Assembly: GCA_025999435.1 (NCBI GenBank)
Contig: BNXH01000001.1
Location: 19,391 to 83,390, forward strand
Origin: Bacteroidia bacterium
Lineage (GTDB): Bacteria > Bacteroidota > Bacteroidia > Bacteroidales > Dysgonomonadaceae
Direction of reading: 5' to 3'
DNA length: 64,000 nucleotides
The notes under the pieces are model-generated. The model was not told where the DNA came from. It was given only the letters and a program-made list of their open reading frames with translations, and did no database searches. Position 1 is the first letter of the stretch. Every line of letters starts with the position of its first letter. A program made the translations under genes and the position numbers. Positions 7,446 through 18,396 of this stretch are shown here, in pieces.

Positions 7446-10235
7446 ATGTCAGAAGAAAAAAATATTTTCATAAAAGGGGCGCGTGTCAATAACCTGAAAA
7501 ATATCGACGTTGAAATACCCCGAAACAAATTTGTCGTTATCACCGGACTGTCTGGTTCGGGAAAATCGTCCCTTGCTTTTGATACCCTCTATGCCGAGGG
7601 ACAGCGACGTTATGTAGAAAGCCTGTCGGCATACGCCCGTCAGTTTTTGGGCAGGATGAATAAGCCCGAATGCGATTATATAAAAGGGATTCCGCCGGCT
7701 ATTGCGATCGAGCAGCGTGTCAGTGCGCGAAATCCGCGTTCGACAGTGGGTACCTCGACTGAAACATATGAGTATCTGCGCTTATTATTCGCACGGGTAG
7801 GCAAGACTATTTCTCCGGTCTCCGGTCAAGAGGTGAAAAAACATCAGGTAAGCGACATTGTAGAAAAAATGTTGTCATATCCCGAAGATACACGTCTGGC
7901 TATTCTTACCAAAGTCATATTGCGGGATGGCCGAACATTGAATGAACAACTGGAAATATTGCAAAAGGAAGGCTTTTCGAGGGTTGAACTGTCCGGGAAA
8001 TTTGAAAGGATTGAAGATATCTTAGCCTCGAAAGAAAAAATAAACCCGGATAACTTGCTCCTCTTAATCGACCGTCTGACATGTGATAAAGATGCCGCCA
8101 ATATAAGCCGTTTCTCGGAATCGATAGAAACAGCATTCTTCGAAGGAGAAGGTGACTGCGTTGTCCGTTTCTACGGCGAAAAGACCGGATCTTTCGATTT
8201 TTCAAGGCATTTCGAGGCAGATGGTATACAATTCGAGGAGCCATCCGACCTGATGTTCAGTTTTAATAGTCCTGTTGGCGCTTGCCCTGTTTGCGAAGGT
8301 TTTGGCAGGGTAATGGGTATTGATGAAGATCTGGTCATTCCGAATAAAGGCCTTTCAGTCTATGAAGATGCTGTTGTTTGTTGGAAAGGCGAGAAAATGA
8401 GTGAATGGAAGACTGAATTCATCCACGCAGCCAACCGACATGATTTCCCAATTCATCGACCTTATTTCGAACTATCGGAGAAGGAAAAAGAGTTGCTATG
8501 GCATGGGACAAAGGGACTTCACGGTATCGATGATTTCTTTAAAATGATAGAAGAAAACCAATATAAAATACAGTATCGTGTGATGCTAGCCCGTTATCGT
8601 GGTAAAACTACCTGTCCTTCGTGCAAGGGTTCGCGCCTTAAACCGCAGGCTCTTTACGTAAAAGTGGGAGGGAAGACTATCGCCGATCTGGTTTTGATGC
8701 CGATTACAGAGTTGAAGGTATTCTTTGAGGAATTGGAATTGAATGAAATGGATGCCGCTGTTGCAAAACGGCTATTAACCGATATAAACGTCCGTATTCA
8801 ATATCTTGTAAATGTGGGGTTAGGCTATCTTACTCTTAATCGCCTGTCTAATTCTCTCTCGGGTGGCGAGAGCCAGCGAATTAATCTGGCGACATCGTTG
8901 GGAAGCAGTCTTGTCGGTTCTTTGTATATACTGGACGAACCGAGCATAGGTCTTCATTCCCGTGATACAGATCTGTTAATTAACGTCTTACAGGAATTGA
9001 AGTCGATTGGAAACACGGTTGTCGTCGTGGAGCACGATGAAGAAATCATTCGTGCCGCCGATTACATTATCGATATAGGCCCTAAAGCCGGGCGTTTGGG
9101 TGGTGAGGTCGTCTATCAGGGAGATGTCGCCGGGCTTCAAAAGCAGACGGAAAGCTACACCGTCCGTTATTTGAATGGAGAAGAAAAGATTGAAGTTCCC
9201 GGAGTAAGGCGTAAGTGGAACAACTACATTGAAGTGAAAGGTGCCAGACAAAATAATCTGAAAAACCTGAATGTTAAGTTTCCTCTTAATGTAATGACTG
9301 TCGTAACAGGGGTTAGTGGTTCGGGAAAATCATCCTTGGTATGTGATGTTTTTTATACAGCATTGGAAAGGTATTATAAGGGAAAGGGCGAGCAAATAGT
9401 TCAATACAATAGTCTTGAAGGCGATCTTAAGCTGGTAAAGGATATTGAAATGGTGGACCAGAACCCGATAGGCCGATCGTCCCGCTCCAATCCGGTAACT
9501 TATATAAAAGCATATGACGAAATACGCAAATTGTTTGCCGACCAACCCTTAGCTAAGCAAATGCATTTTACTCCGGCCTATTTCTCATTCAATGTAGAAG
9601 GAGGTCGTTGCGAAGAATGTGCCGGGGAAGGCAAAATATTGGTCGAGATGCAGTTTATGGCGGACGTTTTACTTGAATGCGAAGTTTGTAAAGGAAGAAG
9701 ATTCAAACAGGATGTTCTGGATGTGCAATACAGAGGAGCCAGTATATACGATGTGCTGGAAATGACAATAGATCAGGCTATCGAGTTTTTTGAAAGAGGT
9801 AAGGGATCTTCCGAGAAGAAGATTGTCAAGCGTCTGAAACCATTGCAAGATGTGGGGTTAGGCTATGTGAAGCTTGGACAGTCGTCTTCATCTTTGTCGG
9901 GAGGAGAAAACCAACGTGTGAAACTGGCATTCCATCTGGCGGATGAAAGACCGGAACCAACTCTTTTTATATTTGATGAACCGACTACAGGATTGCATTT
10001 TCACGATATAAAGACACTGCTGAAAGCTTTTAATTCATTGATAGAAAGAGGGCATACGATTGTTATTATAGAGCATAATATGGATGTTATAAAGTGCGCC
10101 GATCATATTATCGATATAGGTCCTGAAGGGGGTAAGGAGGGTGGTTTCATCGTTTGTGAAGGAACCCCTGAAAAGATCGCGCAATGCAAGGAATCGTATA
10201 CAGGACATTTTCTGAAAGAGAAAATATCCGGCTGA
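7446..10235 (+). CDS. uvrA: Excinuclease ABC subunit UvrA
   Basis: 929 residues from the ATG at 7446. UvrA is the damage-sensing ATPase of nucleotide excision repair. It has two ABC modules: Walker [10 protein letters not shown] (residues 34-42) and GVSGSGKSS in the second half, with signature motifs LSGGESQR and LSGGENQR, and Walker [11 protein letters not shown] and [10 protein letters not shown]. Zinc-finger cysteine pairs are visible (CPVCEG/CPSCKG and CEECAG/CEVCKG). An upstream in-frame ATG at 7404 would add 14 residues before the family start and lies above the putative transcription start. Whether this is the main UvrA or a second paralogue cannot be told from the window; uvrB is at 30 kb. 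Confidence 0.92.
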   Translation: MSEEKNIFIKGARVNNLKNIDVEIPRNKFVVITGLSGSGKSSLAFDTLYAEGQRRYVESLSAYARQFLGRMNKPECDYIKGIPPAIAIEQRVSARNPRSTVGTSTETYEYLRLLFARVGKTISPVSGQEVKKHQVSDIVEKMLSYPEDTRLAILTKVILRDGRTLNEQLEILQKEGFSRVELSGKFERIEDILASKEKINPDNLLLLIDRLTCDKDAANISRFSESIETAFFEGEGDCVVRFYGEKTGSFDFSRHFEADGIQFEEPSDLMFSFNSPVGACPVCEGFGRVMGIDEDLVIPNKGLSVYEDAVVCWKGEKMSEWKTEFIHAANRHDFPIHRPYFELSEKEKELLWHGTKGLHGIDDFFKMIEENQYKIQYRVMLARYRGKTTCPSCKGSRLKPQALYVKVGGKTIADLVLMPITELKVFFEELELNEMDAAVAKRLLTDINVRIQYLVNVGLGYLTLNRLSNSLSGGESQRINLATSLGSSLVGSLYILDEPSIGLHSRDTDLLINVLQELKSIGNTVVVVEHDEEIIRAADYIIDIGPKAGRLGGEVVYQGDVAGLQKQTESYTVRYLNGEEKIEVPGVRRKWNNYIEVKGARQNNLKNLNVKFPLNVMTVVTGVSGSGKSSLVCDVFYTALERYYKGKGEQIVQYNSLEGDLKLVKDIEMVDQNPIGRSSRSNPVTYIKAYDEIRKLFADQPLAKQMHFTPAYFSFNVEGGRCEECAGEGKILVEMQFMADVLLECEVCKGRRFKQDVLDVQYRGASIYDVLEMTIDQAIEFFERGKGSSEKKIVKRLKPLQDVGLGYVKLGQSSSSLSGGENQRVKLAFHLADERPEPTLFIFDEPTTGLHFHDIKTLLKAFNSLIERGHTIVIIEHNMDVIKCADHIIDIGPEGGKEGGFIVCEGTPEKIAQCKESYTGHFLKEKISG

Positions 10236-10252
10236 GGGCATATAGATCTTTA

Positions 10253-12958
10253 TCAGAAATCATAATACATATTATCATCTTGCGACTCTTCACTCTTTTT
10301 GCCTTTATTTTTTATGATGTTGAACTGATATGAGAAACTCAGCATAAAATATCGGTTGACCGTATTTGAACGGGAGTCGGACATGTAATTCCCACTTACA
10401 TAACGTTGAATATTGTTCCTGTCGTCCAGTATATCAAAGAACTGAAGTCTTAAAGTACCTTTCTTATTTTTCAGGAATTTTTTATCCACAGAAGCATTCC
10501 ATAAAACTTCACTCTTTTTGAAGTCGTCTCCGTAACCTGAATAATAGGTATAATTCAACCGGCTTTGAATAGAAAAATCGTATGGTAGTTTCCATAAAAC
10601 AAAATGCTTCAAACCATACGTCGTGGTATTCCTATCCTCTTCTCCGGCAAGATTATTTCGTGTCAGGTTATATGAAATGGAAGCCATAAGGTTAGTTTCG
10701 AATTTGCTCGATTTGAATTTTCCGGAAACGGATTCGTTTAATACAACATTGTTGGTTATCGATTTATCACCATTCGAAAAGCCTATATTCTTATAATAGC
10801 TGACATAAGTACCGGTATTTATAGAAAACTTCTTATTCTTCAGCGGGGTATCATACATCACATTCAGATTAGCCCCCATATCGCCATTCACGTTGCGGTA
10901 TGTGTTCGTAGAGTTTCCCTTCTCATCGATAGTAGAATAGTTAACGGCATTATTGGATGTATAGTTAAAACCTCCCGAAATCAACAAGAAACGGCTGGTT
11001 TCATAATTCGACTTTTGATAATATACATTGAAATTGTGATTAAAGCTAGGTTTCAGATCAGGGTTTCCATAATATTTCGACATAGCGCTCACAATTATTG
11101 TGTCCGCCGACAACTGGTTGATGCTTGGCTGGCCTGTAGAACCCGAATAATTGAAATCGAGATTGGTATTATCATCCGGTTTGTAAGAGAAATTCAAATT
11201 AGGAGAATAGTTTACTACATTCTGTTTCAAATTATCAACAACGGAATCACCAATATTAACCTTACTCCGCGAATAGGAAGGCGAGATATTAAGACCAACA
11301 GTATATTCATACTTTTCTTTAGTGGTCTGAAAGTTAAGCCCGATATTCTGATTTATATACCGGTTCTTTGTTTTGCGGGTATAAGCTGTATCGATAATCG
11401 TATAATTCCCGTTTCCGTCCTTCTTCCAGACATTACGATCCCTGTCCGAATCGTTATTATTCACCGAATAGGCAAATTGTAATCGCCGGTCTTTACCCAT
11501 TGGCTCTACATACGAAAGAGAAAGATTGTAACTATTCGTTTTACTTTCGGTCTTCGATAGCTGATCTATTATTTTATCCCCTGTCCCATCGGAATAGACC
11601 GTACGGGAATAATTTGATCCGTCACTATCATCGTTCCTCAGAGAAGTATTGAGGGAAAGGCTTACTGTACGCCCCTTATTGTTCAACTTCCGTCCGATAG
11701 TCAAATAACTGTTTATATTGTAACCATCTCCCTTCGACCGGGAAACGGATTGGCTCGATGTTGTATCTCCCTCGGCCACAAAAGACAGGTTCGAAGAAGT
11801 GTTGTTATTATTCGAATTATTGAAACCGGCATACGACCGGGCGTAGATGGTAGTCAATGAATCGGGACGCCATTCCATATTCAGGCTGAAATTCAAATTT
11901 TCTCTTTTACTAATCGTAGACATATTATTTTCAGAAAAACGATTCCCTGAAGTTATGAAAGTCTGGGTATTCGTCTTGGTATCCATCTGATTTTCGTTAT
12001 TGAAGTAACGAAAACTCCCACCCAGTTTAAGTTTATCCGACGCTTTTATCTGCGCCGAAACCCCCACATTCTTATTTTTATCTATACCGTTATCCATCCC
12101 CACCGAGTACTCATTATCGCTTACATTATTCATGTCGCCTACAAGCGAAACCTGATTCTCGTTACGCATAAAGTTCACTGTCGCCTTATTGGCGTATTTG
12201 TCGTCGCTTCCATACCCGGCTTTTATATCCCCAAAGATGCTTTGTTTCAGTTCCTCCTTTACTACAAGATTCATTACCTGTTCGGGATCTTTATCTTTGA
12301 ATCCTGTTATTCTGGATTCTTCGGATGCCTCCTTGTACAATTGAAGCTTTTTGATCATATTGGCCGGAAGGTTGTTTAAAGCCATAGGTATATCGTTCCC
12401 GAAAAATTCTTTTCCGTCGACCAGTATCTTCTTCACAGGCTTTCCATTTGCGGTAATATTTCCATTCGCATCTATTTCAATCCCCGGAATATTCCTGATC
12501 ATATCCTGCAACATATCACTTTCCTGCGAGCTATAAGCTCCGGCGGTATATTCTATCGTGTCGCCTTTCACCACAATGCCAGGCGCTTTAGCCTCCACTA
12601 TGGCGGCTTTCAGCATGTAATCGGCTTCATGTAAAAAGATACTGTCTGAAATATAAGTTGGATTAGCCGGAGAGATATTAAAGTTTTGTAAAAAAGTTTT
12701 ATATCCTATAAAAGATGCTTCGAGAATATAATTTCCGGCAGATACAGGCATCCTGAATTTTCCTTGTCCGTCAGTTGCCGTTCCTTGTACATAAACACTG
12801 TCTAACGATAGAATCCTTATAGAAGCAGAGGGAACAGCTTCTCTTGTTTTTCCGTCATATACAGTGCCTCGCGCATATCCTGCCACGTCTTTCTTACCAG
12901 TCTGCGCAACCGCGGACAGGCTAATAAAAAACATGAAGAATAAAATCAAATGCTTCAT
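10253..12958 (-). CDS. TonB-receptor-like outer membrane beta-barrel protein
   Basis: 901 residues from the ATG at 12958, which begins a clear signal peptide (hydrophobic core, then AVAQ). An in-frame ATG further upstream lacks a signal and is rejected. After the signal comes a carboxypeptidase-regulatory-like beta-sandwich (about residues 25-110), then a plug-like region with IPGIEIDANGNI and the ILVDGKEFFGND motif (about 145-190). A large asparagine- and serine-rich barrel follows. It belongs to the family of Bacteroidota receptors with an OMP_b-brl_3-type barrel. No SusD partner is adjacent, so a glycan substrate is not implied. The 3' end converges on uvrA. Confidence 0.8.
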   Translation of the reverse strand: MKHLILFFMFFISLSAVAQTGKKDVAGYARGTVYDGKTREAVPSASIRILSLDSVYVQGTATDGQGKFRMPVSAGNYILEASFIGYKTFLQNFNISPANPTYISDSIFLHEADYMLKAAIVEAKAPGIVVKGDTIEYTAGAYSSQESDMLQDMIRNIPGIEIDANGNITANGKPVKKILVDGKEFFGNDIPMALNNLPANMIKKLQLYKEASEESRITGFKDKDPEQVMNLVVKEELKQSIFGDIKAGYGSDDKYANKATVNFMRNENQVSLVGDMNNVSDNEYSVGMDNGIDKNKNVGVSAQIKASDKLKLGGSFRYFNNENQMDTKTNTQTFITSGNRFSENNMSTISKRENLNFSLNMEWRPDSLTTIYARSYAGFNNSNNNNTSSNLSFVAEGDTTSSQSVSRSKGDGYNINSYLTIGRKLNNKGRTVSLSLNTSLRNDDSDGSNYSRTVYSDGTGDKIIDQLSKTESKTNSYNLSLSYVEPMGKDRRLQFAYSVNNNDSDRDRNVWKKDGNGNYTIIDTAYTRKTKNRYINQNIGLNFQTTKEKYEYTVGLNISPSYSRSKVNIGDSVVDNLKQNVVNYSPNLNFSYKPDDNTNLDFNYSGSTGQPSINQLSADTIIVSAMSKYYGNPDLKPSFNHNFNVYYQKSNYETSRFLLISGGFNYTSNNAVNYSTIDEKGNSTNTYRNVNGDMGANLNVMYDTPLKNKKFSINTGTYVSYYKNIGFSNGDKSITNNVVLNESVSGKFKSSKFETNLMASISYNLTRNNLAGEEDRNTTTYGLKHFVLWKLPYDFSIQSRLNYTYYSGYGDDFKKSEVLWNASVDKKFLKNKKGTLRLQFFDILDDRNNIQRYVSGNYMSDSRSNTVNRYFMLSFSYQFNIIKNKGKKSEESQDDNMYYDF

Positions 12959-13120
12959 CCGGAAATATAATTTTAGCGACACGAAGATAACTTTTTTATT
13001 ATAGAGTATAAAATTGGTGGAAATCGTTAAAGGCCACAATATTTTATGTCAAAAAAAAATGTTTACTTTGTGCCTTAATAATTTAGGAATAAACTGAACT
13101 TAAAGAATCAAAGGTACAAT

Positions 13121-14659
13121 ATGTCGGAAGATGTTTTTAAAAAAATAGTCTCGCATTGCAAAGAGTATGGTTTTGTTTTCCAGTCGAGCGAAATATACGA
13201 CGGTCTCAGCGCTGTATACGACTATGGGCAAATGGGAGTTGAATTGAAAAACAACCTCAAAAAATATTGGTGGGACAGTATGGTATTGCTACACGAAAAT
13301 GTGGTAGGTATCGATTCGGCCATCTTTATGCACCCTACCATATGGAAAGCTTCGGGACACGTAGATGCATTCAACGATCCTTTGATAGACAACAAAGACA
13401 GTAAAAAACGTTATCGTGCCGATGTGCTCATCGAAGACCATTTGGCTAAGATAGATGATAAGATAAACAAAGAAGTAGAAAAAGCCGCGAAACGTTTCGG
13501 AGAAAGTTTTGACGAAGCCATGTTTCGTCAGACCAATCCACGTGTATTGGAGAATCAGACAAAGCGCGACGAAATCCACGCACGTTTTGCAAAAGCTTTG
13601 AACGATAGCAATCTGGAAGAACTTCGCCAGATTATTCTCGACTGCGAAATAGTAGATCCAATCAGCGGAACCCGCAACTGGACAGATGTGCGTCAGTTCA
13701 ACCTGATGTTCGCTACCGAAATGGGATCGACTGCCGATGGGGCAATGAAGGTATACCTTCGTCCGGAGACAGCGCAAGGTATTTTCGTAAACTTCCTGAA
13801 CGTTCAAAAAACAGGGCGCATGAAAATCCCGTTCGGTATAGCACAGATAGGAAAAGCATTCCGTAACGAGATTGTCGCGCGTCAGTTTATTTTCCGCATG
13901 CGTGAGTTCGAACAAATGGAAATGCAATTCTTTGTTCGTCCGGGTGAAGAGCTCGACTGGTTTGCTAAATGGAAAGAAGCGCGGATGAACTGGCATAAGT
14001 CCCTTGGATTTGGCGATCATAAATATCGTTTCCACGATCACGATAAGCTCGCACATTATGCGAACGCCGCTACCGATATAGAATTTGAGATGCCATTCGG
14101 GTTCAAAGAAGTTGAAGGAATCCATTCCCGTACAGATTTCGATTTGAGTAGTCATGAGAAGTATTCCGGTAAAAAACTACAATATTTCGACCCTGAACTC
14201 AATAAATCGTATACTCCTTACGTTATTGAAACGTCTATCGGTGTAGACCGCATGTTCCTCTCTACCATTTCGGCGGCTTATGCGGAAGAAGAACTTGAAG
14301 GGGGCGAAACACGCGTCGTATTGAGATTACCGGCGGCTTTAGCTCCTATTAAACTGGCTGTATTGCCATTGGTAAAAAAAGACGGGCTTCCTGAAAAAGC
14401 GCGTGAAATCATCGACAACTTAAAGTTTGATTTCAAATGCCAGTATGACGAAAAAGACAGTATAGGAAAACGCTACCGTCGTCAGGATGCTATAGGAACT
14501 CCATATTGTGTGACTGTAGACCATCAAACACTTGAAGACAACACAGTAACAATCCGTTATCGCGACTCTATGACGCAGGAACGTGTTGCTATCGATAAAT
14601 TATCGGATATAATATCGGATAAAGTTAGTATGAAAAATTTATTGAAAACTATAAGATAA
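13121..14659 (+). CDS. glyS: Glycine--tRNA ligase (single-chain, class II)
   Basis: A 512-residue homodimeric-type glycyl-tRNA synthetase. Visible are the N-terminal SRSLSxxYDYG-like region (GLSAVYDYGQMGVELKNN), class II motif 2 around FRNEIVARQF, the glycine-recognising MREFEQMEMQFF block, and motif 3 in the SIGVDRMF segment. The anticodon-binding domain fills the last ~110 residues. Unlike E. coli there is no separate alpha/beta pair. The stop codon overlaps the next ATG by one base (TAATG), coupling it to the lipoprotein PPIase gene. Confidence 0.95.
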   Translation: MSEDVFKKIVSHCKEYGFVFQSSEIYDGLSAVYDYGQMGVELKNNLKKYWWDSMVLLHENVVGIDSAIFMHPTIWKASGHVDAFNDPLIDNKDSKKRYRADVLIEDHLAKIDDKINKEVEKAAKRFGESFDEAMFRQTNPRVLENQTKRDEIHARFAKALNDSNLEELRQIILDCEIVDPISGTRNWTDVRQFNLMFATEMGSTADGAMKVYLRPETAQGIFVNFLNVQKTGRMKIPFGIAQIGKAFRNEIVARQFIFRMREFEQMEMQFFVRPGEELDWFAKWKEARMNWHKSLGFGDHKYRFHDHDKLAHYANAATDIEFEMPFGFKEVEGIHSRTDFDLSSHEKYSGKKLQYFDPELNKSYTPYVIETSIGVDRMFLSTISAAYAEEELEGGETRVVLRLPAALAPIKLAVLPLVKKDGLPEKAREIIDNLKFDFKCQYDEKDSIGKRYRRQDAIGTPYCVTVDHQTLEDNTVTIRYRDSMTQERVAIDKLSDIISDKVSMKNLLKTIR

Positions 14660-15258
14660 TGAACTATAAATTATTTGCTTTAATTGCTATTTTCAGCTTT
14701 GTTGTATTCTCGTCTTGTACTTCGACCGACGATTATGGAATAGATGTGGAATGGAAAAAATATAATGAAAAGATTGTGATGGAAACTGCGGCTAAAACAG
14801 CTGAATACACCGCGCGAAAATCCCTTAGCAACAATGGCTATGTATATTGGAAATACGTAACCGACTTCATCCCCGATGAAAAATCAGCTCCATCAACAAA
14901 AGTAACCGAGGACGGTACTCCCTATTTCACAGATAGTGTTTCTGTAAGATATACCGGATGGTATCTTTTGAAAGATGGTACTAAATATACATTTAGTACA
15001 ACTGAAGGGGATTACAATGGCGTTCCTAGAACTTTTCTTGTTAGTAGCAACATGGTAAAGGAAATAAGCAGTAATTTAGATGGGGTTACTACTATGTTAC
15101 AGTATATGAAAGTCGGGCAACAAGTAGAGTTTTGCATTCCTCAGCGACTCGGATATGGAGGAGTTACACAAGGTTACATACCTGCATACACGACCTTATG
15201 GTTTAGAATAAAATTATTGAAAATAATCCCTGGCAATAAAGGGGAGTGGGATAAGTAA
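14659..15258 (+). CDS. FKBP-type peptidyl-prolyl isomerase lipoprotein
   Basis: 199 residues with a lipoprotein signal (VVFSSC, Cys20). The rest is one FKBP-type isomerase domain: SVRYTGWYLLKDGTKY, then the MKVGQQVEFCIPQRLGYGG core and a closing YTTLWFRIKLLKI strand. FKBP domains catalyse proline isomerisation; the lipid anchor puts it in the envelope, on the periplasmic side. It resembles the gliding-motility-associated PPIase group, but no motility genes are near. It is coupled to glyS by a 1-bp overlap and followed 29 bp later by tatA. Confidence 0.85.
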   Translation: MNYKLFALIAIFSFVVFSSCTSTDDYGIDVEWKKYNEKIVMETAAKTAEYTARKSLSNNGYVYWKYVTDFIPDEKSAPSTKVTEDGTPYFTDSVSVRYTGWYLLKDGTKYTFSTTEGDYNGVPRTFLVSSNMVKEISSNLDGVTTMLQYMKVGQQVEFCIPQRLGYGGVTQGYIPAYTTLWFRIKLLKIIPGNKGEWDK

Positions 15259-15287
15259 TAAAAATATACCAAAAAAACTAAAATCAT

Positions 15288-15476
15288 ATGAACACACTAT
15301 TATTCTTAGGAAATCTAGGTACCGGAGAGATAATAATTATAGCCATCGTTGTTTTATTATTATTCGGAGGGAAAAAGATACCGGAACTGATGAAAGGTAT
15401 CGGAAAAGGAGTTAAAAATTTCAAAGACGGAGTTAACGGCCTGGAAAACGATATCAACGGTACAGGAAACAAGTAA
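15288..15476 (+). CDS. tatA: Sec-independent translocase subunit TatA/E
   Basis: A 62-residue protein with one membrane helix (about residues 12-27), the FGGKKIPEL hinge at 26-34, and an amphipathic helix rich in Lys and Gly, the standard TatA layout. It forms the pore of the twin-arginine export system. No tatC is next to it. A strong terminator hairpin lies directly downstream. Confidence 0.92.
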   Translation: MNTLLFLGNLGTGEIIIIAIVVLLLFGGKKIPELMKGIGKGVKNFKDGVNGLENDINGTGNK

Positions 15477-15490
15477 AAACATATCTCAAT

Positions 15491-15532
15491 AAAAATAAGC
15501 CCGGACTATTTAAATAATCCGGGCTTATTTTT
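15491..15532. terminator. Bidirectional terminator between tatA and the glycosidase gene
   Basis: A 15-bp perfect outer stem (AAAAATAAGCCCGGA paired with TCCGGGCTTATTTTT) with further inner pairing around ATTTAAAT. The A run on one side and T run on the other make it work for both converging genes. Confidence 0.85.
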
Positions 15533-15537
15533 ATATA

Positions 15538-16992
15538 TCACTGCTCATTAGCCGAATGAGAGAAATAAGCCGGAAAAGAAACAATACTCTCGTTATGATA
15601 GCGATCTGAAGCCGAAACCGAGTAATAAAGTCCAAATTCGCCCACTATTGCAGAAAAAGAGTAGCTATTTGCATGAAGTCCCGTTGCCAATATGCTATTC
15701 GAATTGTCCCTGTCTATATTTTCGGTAGAAGACACATAAACCGTATATGTAAAATCTTCGTTTTTATCGGGCATATTCCATTTTATATTCAGTAAACCAT
15801 TATTGTCCTTATAAACTTGTAAATCGAGCGGAGAATCCGGCGCAATACTATCCAACCAGATTAAGGGAGGCAACTTAGCCGGAGTCGGATAATAAGCCCG
15901 CACGGAATCCATCACCCCTTTCAGGTTATTCAATAAATTTCCGACCCTGAAATAGGCCTCTCCCTTAACGTTGTTTTCCCGTATATATTTCATTTGATCG
16001 GTAATATCCTGTAATGGCCAGCTCAACTCATCCATCTGATAAACACCTAATCCCGGAACAATAATCCTTCCATTACTATTCGCGACCCAATCATCAAGAA
16101 ACGGATAGAAGTTTTGTCCCCGGTAATACATCATCGGAAACATAAGATCATGTTTCCCTGTTTGCATCCAATGTCCTGCATCCTGAAAAACAGTTTCATA
16201 AGCAGTCCAGCCATCATTCGGAGAAACAGGCAATACCCGGTAACGCCCCAAAGGGGAACTACTTACCTGCACCCATTTTTTAATCGATTTCACCGTGTCA
16301 TATACCTGTGTTACCAATCGATTGATATTGTTACGGCGCCAATCCGAAAGCTTTTCACCATTCCCGTATTTCTTAAAAGTGTCTTCATCCGGGAATTTGC
16401 CTGTATTGCTACTAGGATAGCGGATATAATCGAAGTGAACCCCGTCCACATCGTAATTGGATACTATTTCCGATACGATGGATGCTATAAGATCCGTTGT
16501 CTCGGGTCTGCCCGGATCAAGATACCATGTGCCGTTGACAAATTTATAGTAATCCGGCTTATTTTTCACAGGAACGCCTTCCCTCCTTTTACCTCTACCG
16601 GTATACATCATCTGTGCCTTTTCCATCGGGTAAGTAATTATCCATGCATGGCACTCCAGCCCTCTTTTGTGGCATTCGTCAATAGCAAAAGCCAAAGGAT
16701 CGAAGTTATCTGCATGGTTGAAGTAGGAACTCTTCGGTTCTATTTGTGACTCATAGAAAACGCTGCCTTGTGCTCGTGTTTGAAATAATACAGTATTAAA
16801 ATTCTCTCTCTTCAATACATCCAATATTCTCTCCAGTTCTTCTTTTTGAGCCGTCACACTAGTTCCTTGCGCCGGCCAATCCAAACCCCAATTGGTAGTG
16901 AGCCATACTGCCCGCACTTCTGTTGCCGGAACTTGAGAGAACGCCCCAATGGAAAGAGAAAAAAAAGTAAAAAGCAAGTAAATAAATCTCAT
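15538..16992 (-). CDS. Secreted glycosyl-hydrolase-like 10 family protein (DUF187/YngK type)
   Basis: 484 residues from the ATG at 16992, which opens a signal peptide (RFIYLLFTFFSLSIGAFSQ). The body matches the GHL10 TIM-barrel family: EVRAVWLTTNWGLDWP at the N-terminus, TVLFQTRAQG, the conserved VDGVHFDYIRYP block near residue 200, and GLGVYQM. A fibronectin-III-like domain (about 390-470) ends the protein. Family members are thought to act on peptidoglycan or related glycans; the substrate here is unproven. Its start overlaps the stop of pmbA by 4 bp, so pmbA and this gene are transcribed together. Confidence 0.8.
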   Translation of the reverse strand: MRFIYLLFTFFSLSIGAFSQVPATEVRAVWLTTNWGLDWPAQGTSVTAQKEELERILDVLKRENFNTVLFQTRAQGSVFYESQIEPKSSYFNHADNFDPLAFAIDECHKRGLECHAWIITYPMEKAQMMYTGRGKRREGVPVKNKPDYYKFVNGTWYLDPGRPETTDLIASIVSEIVSNYDVDGVHFDYIRYPSSNTGKFPDEDTFKKYGNGEKLSDWRRNNINRLVTQVYDTVKSIKKWVQVSSSPLGRYRVLPVSPNDGWTAYETVFQDAGHWMQTGKHDLMFPMMYYRGQNFYPFLDDWVANSNGRIIVPGLGVYQMDELSWPLQDITDQMKYIRENNVKGEAYFRVGNLLNNLKGVMDSVRAYYPTPAKLPPLIWLDSIAPDSPLDLQVYKDNNGLLNIKWNMPDKNEDFTYTVYVSSTENIDRDNSNSILATGLHANSYSFSAIVGEFGLYYSVSASDRYHNESIVSFPAYFSHSANEQ

Positions 16993-18308
16993 AATCCACT
17001 GAAGTTTACATTTGAAAACAAGAGTGAAGGCAATCTCCAGGAAGATGTTTCGCGAGGATCGTTCCCTGCTTCTTCCAGATTTGCCCATAGATCGAGTATA
17101 TTTCCTGTTATATTCATTTCGCTGACAGGAACAGTCGTTGTTCCGTTTTCTATTAAAAATCCTTCTATTCCAAAAGAAAAGTCTCCGGTAGTAGGATTGC
17201 TGTTTCCTCCGTTAAATCCGGTGATCCATATACCTTTTTGTACCGATGAGCAGATCTCATCAAAGCTACGGCTCCCCGATGCAGCCTGAATGATAGACGG
17301 AGATGCTATTGTAGGAACCATATTCAGCTTTTTCGAATTGTATGTGTCTATGAAATATGTTTGCAATACGCCCCTGTCTATAATTACCCTGTCCATCGTA
17401 GCAACTCCCTCTCCATCGAACCACCGTGAACCGAATGCACGCGGAATATGCGGGGTATCCATCACCGTCAGTTTATCTGATGTTATCTGCTTACCCAGTT
17501 TATCCAGTAAGAAAGAATTCTTTTGTTGAAGGGCTGTGCCATACATAGCCCCGATCAAAGGAGAAAACAGGCGGGAGGCAGTCGTATTATCCAGCAGCAT
17601 ATTATATTTCCCCGACTTCACTTTCTGTTGCCCTATTTTTCTCAAAGCCCGTTCTAAAGCCTTTGCTCCGATTCCGGTCTTCTTCAAGTCTGTCCAATAA
17701 ACAGAACTATCGAACCAGTATGACTCAGCGCGGGCATCACCTTTTGTTTTCAATGAAACCTCAACGGTAAGATTATAAGCCGTATCGGTTCCCTCTGCCT
17801 CAAACCCGTTACTGGCAATCATATATTCGGCTCCTACCCCATCGTCATACGAAGAAGAAACAGAGATAATACGGTCATCTGTCCCATATATTTCTTCCAC
17901 AGCTTGTTTTGCGACAGCCAATTTATTATCGGTCGATAAATTATTGAACGAAGCATCAGACAGATCCAAGTCCTTTCCATCGGGTTTATAGTACCGGCTT
18001 GGATCGGGTAATTGCCTGAAAGAATCCTCCGCCAGATATCTTGTTGAAATAATTCCTTCTTTTATAAAAGATTCCAGGCCGGACTTTTCGATGCGGTTTG
18101 TGGAAAATGAGCCGTACCGGCCATCAACAAACAATTCTATATACAGTTTATTTTCGGTACTCTGATGAAGACGATCCAACTGGGCATTCCTGTATTCAAA
18201 CGAGTTATTATTTGCAGTTATCACGGATACGCGGGCATTTTGGCAACCATTTTGTAAAGCCAGTTCCATCGCCCATTTTGCAATGTCTTTATGCTGTTTT
18301 GCTATCAT
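16989..18308 (-). CDS. pmbA: TldD/PmbA family protein (TldE-like)
   Basis: A 439-residue member of the TldD/PmbA family. Recognisable stretches are the N-terminal NNSFEYRNAQLDRLHQSTEN segment, YDDGVGAEYMIASNG, the domain ending PRAFGSRWFDGEGVAT, and NPTTGDFSFGIEGFLIENG near the C-terminus. No HExxxH metal site is present, as expected for the TldE/PmbA subunit; TldD, the metalloprotease half, is not in the window. In E. coli the pair degrades peptides such as unfolded CcdA and matures microcin. The 4-bp overlap with the downstream glycosidase gene suggests an operon. Confidence 0.85.
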   Translation of the reverse strand: MIAKQHKDIAKWAMELALQNGCQNARVSVITANNNSFEYRNAQLDRLHQSTENKLYIELFVDGRYGSFSTNRIEKSGLESFIKEGIISTRYLAEDSFRQLPDPSRYYKPDGKDLDLSDASFNNLSTDNKLAVAKQAVEEIYGTDDRIISVSSSYDDGVGAEYMIASNGFEAEGTDTAYNLTVEVSLKTKGDARAESYWFDSSVYWTDLKKTGIGAKALERALRKIGQQKVKSGKYNMLLDNTTASRLFSPLIGAMYGTALQQKNSFLLDKLGKQITSDKLTVMDTPHIPRAFGSRWFDGEGVATMDRVIIDRGVLQTYFIDTYNSKKLNMVPTIASPSIIQAASGSRSFDEICSSVQKGIWITGFNGGNSNPTTGDFSFGIEGFLIENGTTTVPVSEMNITGNILDLWANLEEAGNDPRETSSWRLPSLLFSNVNFSGL

Positions 18309-18396
18309 ATTCTATCTTTTCGAGGACAAAAGTACTCAGATTTACTTAAAGGCCGGAGAGAAAACCCTGCAAAATACAGATAATGATAAAGGAATA

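Noticed and set aside
13289-14155. 288-codon frame on the minus strand opposite glyS
   Set aside because: Antisense to a strongly conserved synthetase; composition typical of shadow frames. The same applies to the long frame at 21834-22709 opposite hdrA.
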